A stretch of DNA of 6,859 nucleotides, taken from positions 1-6,859 of the forward strand of contig JBJFGR010000129.1 of NCBI GenBank assembly GCA_051892875.1. The letters run 5' to 3'. The DNA is from JBJFGR01 sp051892875 (lineage in GTDB: Bacteria; Pseudomonadota; Gammaproteobacteria; Enterobacterales; Succinivibrionaceae). Every line of letters starts with the position of its first letter. Position 1 is the first letter of the stretch. Shown one piece after another: positions 1-6,320 of this stretch. The notes below the pieces were generated by a model. That model was not told the DNA's origin, did not search any database, and saw nothing but the letters and a program-made list of their open reading frames with translations. The position numbers were made by a program, and so were the translations under genes.

Positions 1-45
1 TTAAAAAAATCAGAGCATTTTTGCATGATTTACGTCGCTAGATAG

Positions 46-375
46 AACGCTTACTCTCAGTATGTTGGTGAATGGGCACCGTCTAATGGTCATTGGTATG
101 GACTTGATTTTTCTTTTCATGGAACAGAATATAGGTTACATACTGGCTCAATGTATAATAAAACAGATACAATACTTCCTGATGGAAGAGAGGCACTTTT
201 GGGGCTTTATAAAAAAAACAATTGTAATACTGAACATGAATACGTGCTATTAGGAGAATACGCAGATATGCAAGGTTTACTTGAAAGTCGTGTAATTGAA
301 GGAGTGCCATTCTCTGAAGTCATAATGGATGATTACACCGAATTACTTGGCCAATATTTAAAATTTTTTAGGTAG
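46..375 (+). pseudogene. 5'-truncated fragment of an unidentified accessory gene
   Basis: An open frame of 109 codons runs from just after an in-frame TAG (43-45) to a TAG at 373-375. Its first half contains no ATG, GTG or TTG; the first possible start is ATG 151, which lies well inside what reads as continuous protein. The translation looks like genuine globular protein before that ATG (YVGEWAPSNGHWYGLDF, then TEYRLHTGSM) as well as after it (ILPDGREALLGLYKKNN, EYVLLGEYADMQGLLES, VIMDDYTELLGQ). This suggests the surviving C-terminal part of a small, acidic, aromatic-rich protein whose beginning has been lost. It resembles hypothetical proteins I associate with Clostridia accessory regions, but I cannot name a family or function. 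An alternative is a short 74-codon gene starting at 151, but no Shine-Dalgarno site precedes that ATG. The fragment ends 27 bases before a strong terminator, which would once have been its own. Confidence 0.6.
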
Positions 376-402
376 TTAAACTCTAATTGTATCTTAATAA
401 AG

Positions 403-436
403 CAGTGTCAAGATTACATTCTTACACTGTTTTTTT
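403..436 (+). terminator. Factor-independent terminator after the 5' gene fragment
   Basis: The arms CAGTGT (403-408) and ACACTG (424-429) pair perfectly. After one bulged C the stem continues with AAG (410-412) against CTT (421-423), leaving an 8-base loop. Seven T residues (430-436) follow immediately, and an A-rich stretch precedes the stem. This is the standard intrinsic terminator layout for the plus strand. It would end transcription coming from the fragment at 46-375 and insulate the hsd operon from upstream read-through. Confidence 0.8.
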
Positions 437-538
437 GGGAAATCTTGTAACAAGATAAATGAAAAGCATAATGAATTTGAATTTGCTCTACACACAATTG
501 AAAACGATAAGAATGTCTATCAAATAACTGATTTTTAA
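437..538 (+). pseudogene. Possible remnant of a second small coding sequence
   Basis: One frame stays open from the terminator to a TAA at 536-538 and reads as plausible protein (NEKHNEFEFALH, then TIENDKNVYQITDF), but it contains no start codon and has no ribosome site. The stretch is less A/T-extreme than the DNA that follows it. It may be the last roughly 30 codons of a gene whose front was deleted, or simply a chance open frame. I cannot assign a family. Confidence is low because the frame is short. Confidence 0.2.
442..456. promoter_or_regulatory. Perfect 7-bp-arm palindrome, possible operator
   Basis: The sequence ATCTTGT-A-ACAAGAT is an inverted repeat with perfect arms around a single central base, starting six bases after the terminator T-run. 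Such short, compact dyads are typical of binding sites for dimeric helix-turn-helix repressors. However, it is 235 bases upstream of hsdR, no regulator gene is visible in the window, and no second copy is evident near the hsdR start. A regulatory role is therefore only a possibility; it could also be a small hairpin without function. Confidence 0.25.
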
Positions 539-679
539 TATGATTTAGGTAAAAAAATTGTGATTATATAGAATGTATTTAAATGAAATAATGTAAAATA
601 AAGATTATTATTAAAAATAAAAGTAATAATAGAAAATTTCATTGTTTATAGGACTGAATTTGTTTTCGTTTGTTCTATT
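539..679 (+). promoter_or_regulatory. A/T-rich leader presumed to carry the hsd operon promoter
   Basis: This stretch holds no gene. It is almost entirely A/T, with many possible -10-like hexamers (for example TATAGA near 567 and TAAAAT near 594), but I find no convincing -35/-10 pair at 16-18 base spacing. The nearest upstream gene remnant is closed by a terminator and the hsd genes follow without a break, so the promoter for hsdR and the genes behind it should lie here. The exact start site cannot be read from the sequence. A short A/T inverted repeat (AATAATA-type arms around 606-630) is low-complexity and not persuasive as an operator. Confidence 0.4.
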
Positions 680-690
680 AGGAGGATCTA

Positions 691-3600
691 ATGAATAATA
701 AATATCAAGAAGATACTTATGAAAAGTCTATAATAGAACTGTTTACTAAGGAACTTGGTTATAATTACTATTATGGCGTTAATATTGATAGAGATTATAG
801 ATCTCCTATATTTGAATCAGAACTAATTGAAGCAATCGATAGAATAAATCCTAAAGCAAATTCTAATGCAATAAATGAAGCGTTAGAGAAACTTAAAAAC
901 TTTGACAATAATTCTCTAGTCCGTAAGAATCAAATATTTATGGATTACCTTCAAAATGGTATCTCTGTTAATTATCATGATGGTACAGAATTTAAAAATG
1001 ACATCGTTTATTTATTAGATACTGTAAATATTGAAAAAAATTCATTCGTTGTAGTTAATCAGTGGACTTATGTAGAAAATAACATTGAAAAAAGACCTGA
1101 TATCGTAATTTTTATTAATGGCTTACCCCTTGTAATTATTGAATTAAAATCCCCATCAAGAGAAGAAACAAATGCATCCGAAGGATACATTCAATTACGA
1201 AATTACATGCACGATATTCCATCGATGTTTATTTATAATGCTTTTTGCGTTATGAGTGACCAATCAGTAACAAAAGCAGGAACAATAACTTCTCCTGAAG
1301 ATCGTTATATGGAATGGAAAACTAAAGATGGTAGCTATGAAAATACCAAATTTGCTCAGTTTGATACTTTCTTTGAAGGTATTTTCCAAAAAGAAAGATT
1401 TATAAACATCCTTAAAAATTTTATTTTATTCTGCAATGATGGTGTGAAAGAACCAATAAAAATTATGTCTGCATATCATCAGTATTTTGCTGTTAATAAA
1501 GCAATATCAACTACATTGAAAGCATCTCAATCAGATGATGAAAAAGAAAAAGGCAAAGGTGGTGTTTTTTGGCATACTCAAGGCTCAGGTAAGAGTTTAA
1601 GTATGGTTTTTTATGCTCATTTATTACAAAGCAAGTTAAATAGTCCAACTGTTGTTGTTATTACTGATAGAAATGATTTAGATGATCAGCTATTTTTACA
1701 GTTTTGTAAATGTAAAGATTTTTTACGACAAGAACCAATTCAAGCTCCTAGCAGAGAATTTTTAATGAATTACATTGCTAACAGAAAAGCCAATGGAATT
1801 ATTTTTACCACAATGCAAAAATTTATGGATTCTGAAACTCCATTGTCAGATAGAAGAAATATTGTAGTAATGGCTGATGAAGCACATAGAAGTCAATATG
1901 GTCTATTTGAGAAAGTAAAAATGGTAAAGCAAGAAAATGGATCAGAATTAGCAAAGATGGTTTCTGGTAATGCTAGAAAAGTGAGAAATTGCTTACCTAA
2001 TGCAACATATATAGGTTTTACAGGTACTCCTATCTCAGCAGAAGATAGAAATACTAGAGAAATATTCGGTGATTACATCGATATTTATGATATGACTCAA
2101 GCTGTTGAAGATGGAGCAACAAGACCTGTTTACTATGAAAGTAGAGTAATAAATTTAAAATTAGATAAAGATATTATTGATCTTATTGATTCACAATATG
2201 AAGAACTTGCATTAAATTCTGAAGAAGAATCTATTCAGAAGAGTAAACAACAATTAACACGTTTAGATTCAGTACTCGGTGCAGATACAACGATTACATC
2301 TCTTGTAACCGATATTATCAATCACTATGAAAATAACCGTCAGGAATTACTTACAGGAAAAGCAATGATAGTTGCTTATTCTCGCCCAATTGCAGTTAAA
2401 ATTTTTAGCAAAATTAAAGAACTTAGACCTTCTTGGACTGAATCAGGAATGGTAAATGTTATTATGACTTCAAGTAATAAAGACCCTGAAGAATGGCGAG
2501 ATATTCTTGGTAAGGTTAAATCAAAAAATGAATATTCAAAAGAATTTAAAGATGATAAGAGTTCATTCAAAATTGCTATAGTAGTTGATATGTGGCTTAC
2601 AGGTTTTGATGTTCCTTCCCTTGCAACAATGTATGTCTATAAACCTATGACAGGTCATAATCTAATGCAAGCTATAGCGAGAGTTAATAGAGTTTTCCCT
2701 GAAAAGGAAGGTGGACTTGTTGTAGATTATATAGGTATAGCAAGTGCTTTAAAGCACGCAATGAAAGAATTTACCGATAGAGATAAGCACAACTATGGTA
2801 ATACTAATATAGCCGAAACAGCATTGCTAAAATTTAGAGAAGAATTATCTATTTGTCAAGACAGTATGCATGGCTTTGATTATTTAGCTTTTTTTGGTGA
2901 TTCAGATTTAGAAAGAGCAAGAGTATTATCAGCTTCAGCCAATTTTTTGCTTGAACCATCAAGAAAAGAAAGAGTTAATGAAAAGCAACCATCAGTTTTA
3001 GAGAATTTTATGAAACATGGTATGCTTTTAAAGAATGCTAAAACACTTTGTTCCTCATTATTAGATAATCGACAAAGATTAGAATCAGAATATTTTGAAA
3101 CAGTTAGAGTGTTTATTAATAAAATTTTATATCAAGGTACAGGTAAAAAATATACATTACAACAAATAAATTCAAGGATTAATGAACTTTTAAAACAAGC
3201 TGTTCAATCCGAAGGTGTTATAAATTTATTTACTGAAGAAACACCTGAAATGTCTTTATTCGATAGTGATTTTCTTGCTGAAATATCAAGAATGAAGCAA
3301 AAGAATATAGCCTTTGAAATGTTGAAAAAACTTATTGATGAGCAAATTCATTTGTATAAGAGAACTAACTTGGTTAAAGCTCAAGAATTCTCAGAAATGA
3401 TGCAAAAGGCTGTAAATACTTATATCAATGGTATGATTACCAATAGTGAAGTAATCAATGAATTGCTTAATATGGCAAAATTGATAAAAGAAGGAAATGA
3501 CAAAGCCAATTCTTTAGGTTTGACACAAGAGGAAATGGCATTTTATGATGCTTTATCAAGACCTCAGGCTGTTAAAGATTTTTATAAAAATGAAGAATTA

Positions 3601-3822
3601 GCTTCAATGACAAAAGAACTTACTGAACTTTTGAGAAGTAATAGAACGATTGATTGGCAAAAGAAAGAATCAGCTAGAGCAGGAATGAGAAAGTTAGTTA
3701 AAAGATTGTTGAAAAAATATAAATACCCACCTGAAAGCTGTGAGGATGCAATGAAGGTAGTATTAGAACAATGCGAACAGTGGACAGATTATTCAGACTT
3801 TTCTCATAGAACAGGTGCATAA
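691..3822 (+). CDS. hsdR: Type I restriction enzyme R subunit (translocase/endonuclease)
   Basis: HsdR is the motor and nuclease subunit of a type I restriction-modification complex. With HsdM and HsdS bound at an unmethylated site, it pulls in DNA using ATP and cuts at a distance. The N-terminal nuclease domain (about residues 1-240) has a PD-(D/E)xK site: D137, E151 and K153, followed by QxxxY at 168-172. The D-to-E spacing of 14 equals that of EcoR124I (D151, E165, K167). The first helicase lobe has the Walker A TQGSGKS (296-302), DEAH (396-399) and TGTP (444-447). The second lobe has DMWLTGFD (633-640) and QAIARVNR (660-667). The helical C-terminus (about 740-1043) ends with the conserved RTIDWQKKESARAGMRKLVK block (985-1004). 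At 1043 residues it is full length for the EcoR124I-like class. The start is fixed by AGGAGG at 680-685, five bases before ATG. No key residue is missing, so it should be active. Confidence 0.97.
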   Translation: MNNKYQEDTYEKSIIELFTKELGYNYYYGVNIDRDYRSPIFESELIEAIDRINPKANSNAINEALEKLKNFDNNSLVRKNQIFMDYLQNGISVNYHDGTEFKNDIVYLLDTVNIEKNSFVVVNQWTYVENNIEKRPDIVIFINGLPLVIIELKSPSREETNASEGYIQLRNYMHDIPSMFIYNAFCVMSDQSVTKAGTITSPEDRYMEWKTKDGSYENTKFAQFDTFFEGIFQKERFINILKNFILFCNDGVKEPIKIMSAYHQYFAVNKAISTTLKASQSDDEKEKGKGGVFWHTQGSGKSLSMVFYAHLLQSKLNSPTVVVITDRNDLDDQLFLQFCKCKDFLRQEPIQAPSREFLMNYIANRKANGIIFTTMQKFMDSETPLSDRRNIVVMADEAHRSQYGLFEKVKMVKQENGSELAKMVSGNARKVRNCLPNATYIGFTGTPISAEDRNTREIFGDYIDIYDMTQAVEDGATRPVYYESRVINLKLDKDIIDLIDSQYEELALNSEEESIQKSKQQLTRLDSVLGADTTITSLVTDIINHYENNRQELLTGKAMIVAYSRPIAVKIFSKIKELRPSWTESGMVNVIMTSSNKDPEEWRDILGKVKSKNEYSKEFKDDKSSFKIAIVVDMWLTGFDVPSLATMYVYKPMTGHNLMQAIARVNRVFPEKEGGLVVDYIGIASALKHAMKEFTDRDKHNYGNTNIAETALLKFREELSICQDSMHGFDYLAFFGDSDLERARVLSASANFLLEPSRKERVNEKQPSVLENFMKHGMLLKNAKTLCSSLLDNRQRLESEYFETVRVFINKILYQGTGKKYTLQQINSRINELLKQAVQSEGVINLFTEETPEMSLFDSDFLAEISRMKQKNIAFEMLKKLIDEQIHLYKRTNLVKAQEFSEMMQKAVNTYINGMITNSEVINELLNMAKLIKEGNDKANSLGLTQEEMAFYDALSRPQAVKDFYKNEELASMTKELTELLRSNRTIDWQKKESARAGMRKLVKRLLKKYKYPPESCEDAMKVVLEQCEQWTDYSDFSHRTGA

Positions 3823-3839
3823 ATTTAGGATGTTAGAAA

Positions 3840-5360
3840 ATGGCAAAAGCAACAAAACAAACAAATAACGCAACATTAGGATTTGAGCAACAAATTTGGA
3901 ATGCTGCTTGTAAATTATGGGGACACATTCCAGCAGCTGATTACAGAAAAATTGTAGTTGGACTTATCTTTTTGCGTTATATATCTACATCATTTGAAAA
4001 AAAATACAATGAACTTGTTGCCGAAGGTGATGGTTTTGAAAATGATATAGATGAATACACTTCAGAAAATATTTTCTATGTTCCTGAAAAAGCAAGATGG
4101 TCTCATATTGCAGAAAATTCACATACTCCTGAAATTGGTAAAGTGCTTGATGATGCAATGATTGAAATTGAAAATTCAAACTCTGTTCTAAAAAATGTTT
4201 TGCCTAAAGTTTATGGAACTCCTGATTTAGATAAAAGAGTATTAGGTGAGGTAGTAGATCTATTTACTAATATGGATATGTCAGATGTTAATGCTGATAA
4301 AGATATATTAGGAAGGACATACGAATATTGCATAGCTCAATTTGCAGCTTATGAAGGTACTAAGGGGGGGGAATTCTACACACCATCAAGCATTGTAAAA
4401 ACAATAGTTGCTGTATTAAAGCCTTTTGATAATTGTAGAGTTTACGACCCTTGTTGTGGCTCAGGTGGCATGTTTGTGCAATCTGTAAACTTCATACAAG
4501 CTCATAGTGGTAATAGAAATAGCGTATCTGTTTATGGTCAAGAATCTAATTCAGATACATGGAAGATGGCTAAAATCAATATGGCTATTAGAGGTATTGA
4601 AGCAGATTTAGGATCATACCATGCAGATACATTCTTTAATGATTTACATCCTACATTAAAAGCTGATTTTATAATGGCTAATCCTCCATTTAACTTAAAA
4701 GAATGGGGACAAGAAAAACTCCAAGATGATGTTAGATGGAAGTTTGGTATTCCTCCATCAGGCAATGGTAACTATGCTTGGATTCAACACATGATCCATC
4801 ATTTAGCACCTAATGGCAAAATAGGTCTAGTTTTAGCAAACGGAGCATTATCTTCTCAAACAGGTGGCGAAGGTGATATAAGACGGAAAATAATAGAAGC
4901 AGATCTTGTTGAAGGTATTATTGCACTTCCTACACAGTTATTCTATAGCGTTACAATCCCTGTAACATTATGGTTTATTACAAAGAATAAAAAACAAAGC
5001 GGAAAAACCATTTTTATTGATGCTCGTAAAATGGGGCACATGGTTGATAGAAAACATAGAGATTTTACTGAAGAAGATATTGAACTATTAGCCAAAACAT
5101 TTGAAGATTTTCAAGAAGGAAAAGATGTAAATAAACAAGGTTTTTGTGCAATTGCATCATTAGAAGATATCAAGAATCAAGATTACATATTAACTCCAGG
5201 TCGATATGTAGGAATTGAGGAACAAGAAGAAGATGATGAACCTTTTGATGATAAGATGAAACGTTTGACATCTGAATTATCTGATTTATTTAATCAATCT
5301 CATGAACTTGAAGAACAAATACGAAATAATTTAGAAAGTATTGGATATAAAATAGATTAG
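3840..5360 (+). CDS. hsdM: Type I restriction-modification N6-adenine methyltransferase subunit
   Basis: HsdM transfers a methyl group from S-adenosylmethionine to N6 of adenine in the site chosen by HsdS, and is also an obligate part of the restriction complex. The N-terminal helical HsdM_N domain (about residues 10-140) begins with the typical stretch around QQIWNAACKLWGHI. The methyltransferase core follows: motif X around GGEFYTPSSIV (176-186), motif I DPCCGSGGM (203-211, SAM binding), and motif IV NPPF (281-284, catalytic, gamma-class adenine methyltransferase). The C-terminus (about 460-500) is very acidic and then helical or coiled-coil, as expected for contacts with HsdS. Its 506 residues are normal for the family. 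It starts 17 bases after hsdR with AGGA at 3827-3830. Unusual is a run of eight G residues at 4364-4371 (codons 175-178, Lys-Gly-Gly-Glu) in an otherwise A/T-rich gene. The tract is in frame here, so the gene reads as intact. Confidence 0.97.
   Translation: MAKATKQTNNATLGFEQQIWNAACKLWGHIPAADYRKIVVGLIFLRYISTSFEKKYNELVAEGDGFENDIDEYTSENIFYVPEKARWSHIAENSHTPEIGKVLDDAMIEIENSNSVLKNVLPKVYGTPDLDKRVLGEVVDLFTNMDMSDVNADKDILGRTYEYCIAQFAAYEGTKGGEFYTPSSIVKTIVAVLKPFDNCRVYDPCCGSGGMFVQSVNFIQAHSGNRNSVSVYGQESNSDTWKMAKINMAIRGIEADLGSYHADTFFNDLHPTLKADFIMANPPFNLKEWGQEKLQDDVRWKFGIPPSGNGNYAWIQHMIHHLAPNGKIGLVLANGALSSQTGGEGDIRRKIIEADLVEGIIALPTQLFYSVTIPVTLWFITKNKKQSGKTIFIDARKMGHMVDRKHRDFTEEDIELLAKTFEDFQEGKDVNKQGFCAIASLEDIKNQDYILTPGRYVGIEEQEEDDEPFDDKMKRLTSELSDLFNQSHELEEQIRNNLESIGYKID
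4364..4371 (+). repeat. Homopolymeric G8 tract inside hsdM
   Basis: Eight consecutive G residues encode the end of Lys175, Gly176, Gly177 and the first base of Glu178. Both glycines use GGG, a rare codon in this window, where GGT and GGA dominate. Losing one G would bring a stop at 4396-4398; gaining one would bring a stop at 4427-4429. Both lie upstream of motif I (codons 203-211), so either change would remove SAM binding and catalysis. The amino acids themselves are part of the family's conserved KGGEFYTP region, so the protein constrains part of the tract, although not its codon choice. Confidence 0.9.
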
Positions 5361-5366
5361 AGGTGG
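5359..5366 (+). promoter_or_regulatory. Ribosome-binding site that fixes the start of the HARE-HTH gene
   Basis: AGAGGTGG spans the hsdM stop codon (TAG 5358-5360) and matches the 16S rRNA 3' end over GAGGTG (5360-5365). Its GAGG core ends five bases before ATG 5369, the same geometry as AGGAGG before hsdR. An in-frame GTG at 5363 lies inside this site and has no Shine-Dalgarno of its own, so ATG 5369 is the better start. Overlap of the site with the hsdM stop suggests translational coupling of the two genes. Confidence 0.75.
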
Positions 5367-5368
5367 TT

Positions 5369-6313
5369 ATGACCAAGTCATCATATACATTTTTAGATCT
5401 TGCAATTGAAGTGTTGAAACAAAGTGGCACACCTTTGACACCACTTGAAATTTGGAATTTCGCAAAAACTAACAATATAAGCCAAAAAATTAATTCAGCA
5501 GGAAAAACTCCAGAAGCTTCTATTGGTTCTCAATTATATGTGGAAATTAAAAACAATGCTAATTCTCTTATATATAAAGCAACAACTCGACCTACACGAT
5601 TTGCATTGAAAAACAAACAATACGTAAATAATAAACAAGTGAATAATGTAGTGACTGAAAGTAACGATTCTAAAAATAATTTTAAGGAACGTGATTTGCA
5701 TATTTTACTTTCATCATTTGTAAATATGAATTTGGATTTTCAATGTTTAACAAAAACTATTGATCATCAGAAATCACCAAAAGAAAAAAAAGGAACGAAT
5801 GAATGGCTTCATCCTGATATTGTAGGAGTTCATTTCCCTGATGAAGATTATTCAGATGAAATTATTAAGTTGCAAACGCAACTTGGTTATAGAAAATATA
5901 AAATTTATTCTTTTGAAATGAAAAGATGCTTAGATTTTTCTAATTTGCGAGAAAGTTATTTTCAAGCAGTTTCAAATTCAAGTTGGGCAAACGAAGGATA
6001 TTTAGTTGCTCTTAATATTTCTGAAGATCCAGATTTTATTCAAGAACTTAGAAGACTAAATAATGCTTTCGGAATTGGAATAATCAAATTAAATGCACTG
6101 CATATAAGTCAAAGTGAAGTATTGTATCCTTCTAAAATTTCTGAAACTCTTGATTGGGACACTATAAATAGATTATCTGAAAATCCCGTATTTAAAGAAT
6201 TTCTACAAGAAATAACATCAACAAAACGAAGTAATACTCTGAAACAAGTATATGATAAAGTATATAGTGATGAAGAATGCGTAGAATATTGTAACAAAAA
6301 GAATATTATTTGA
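5369..6313 (+). CDS. HARE-HTH protein with predicted PD-(D/E)xK nuclease domain (COG2958/HrgA-like)
   Basis: This 314-residue protein sits between hsdM and hsdS. Residues about 5-82 read as a HARE-type winged helix: LDLAIEVLKQSGTPLTPLEIW, then a polar helix with TPEASIGSQLYVEI, then a basic strand ending RPTRFALK. HARE domains occur in the RNA polymerase delta subunit and in bacterial proteins tied to restriction systems, where they are thought to bind DNA. A low-complexity Asn/Lys linker (82-105) leads to a second domain (about 105-285). There E107, D150 (HPDIVGV), E183-x-K185 (SFEMK) and Q199 are laid out like a PD-(D/E)xK nuclease, followed by the very characteristic SNSSWANEGYLVAL (202-215) and a late strand GIGIIKL. 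From memory this matches the COG2958 family, to which Helicobacter HrgA appears related; the function is not established. There is no signal peptide or membrane segment, so it should be cytoplasmic. Start ATG 5369 is chosen over GTG 5363 because of the ribosome site. The nuclease activity is inference; a regulatory or sensor role is the alternative. Confidence 0.85.
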   Translation: MTKSSYTFLDLAIEVLKQSGTPLTPLEIWNFAKTNNISQKINSAGKTPEASIGSQLYVEIKNNANSLIYKATTRPTRFALKNKQYVNNKQVNNVVTESNDSKNNFKERDLHILLSSFVNMNLDFQCLTKTIDHQKSPKEKKGTNEWLHPDIVGVHFPDEDYSDEIIKLQTQLGYRKYKIYSFEMKRCLDFSNLRESYFQAVSNSSWANEGYLVALNISEDPDFIQELRRLNNAFGIGIIKLNALHISQSEVLYPSKISETLDWDTINRLSENPVFKEFLQEITSTKRSNTLKQVYDKVYSDEECVEYCNKKNII

Positions 6314-6320
6314 GTTAATT

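Noticed and set aside
7..31. Hairpin AAATCA-GA-GCA / TGC-A-TGATTT with a T-run on the minus strand (3-9), resembling a minus-strand terminator.
   Set aside because: The stem is A/T-rich with an asymmetric internal loop, and there is no minus-strand gene to the right for it to end. It may be chance.
211..218. A8 run within the 5' fragment as a slippage site.
   Set aside because: Runs of A are common in this A/T-rich DNA (another lies near 5784), and the fragment is already non-functional.
62..253. 63-codon plus-strand frame starting at ATG 62.
   Set aside because: It overlaps the protein-like frame of 46-375 in a different register, has no ribosome site, and its composition looks like a shifted reading of that frame.
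83..310. 75-codon minus-strand frame.
   Set aside because: It is antisense to the gene fragment at 46-375, with no ribosome site and no recognisable protein features.
606..630. A/T inverted repeat (TATTATT / AATAATA) in the hsdR leader as an operator or CRISPR-like repeat.
   Set aside because: It is low-complexity A/T sequence, where such matches are expected by chance. No spaced repeat array is present anywhere in the window.
2376..2570. 64-codon minus-strand frame inside hsdR.
   Set aside because: It is antisense shadow of a strongly conserved coding region, without promoter or ribosome site.
3985..4179. 64-codon minus-strand frame inside hsdM, along with a similar one at 4538-4765.
   Set aside because: Both are antisense to conserved HsdM domains, and their translations are unusual in composition (rich in His, Gln and Phe for the first).
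5363..5365. In-frame GTG as an alternative start for the HARE gene, adding two residues.
   Set aside because: It lies inside the Shine-Dalgarno sequence that serves ATG 5369 and has no ribosome site of its own.
5290..5475. 61-codon minus-strand frame across the junction of hsdM and the HARE gene.
   Set aside because: It is antisense to two real coding regions and their ribosome site, with no independent support.
6109..6297. 62-codon minus-strand frame in the 3' part of the HARE gene.
   Set aside because: It is antisense shadow, Ser/Leu-rich, with no ribosome site.
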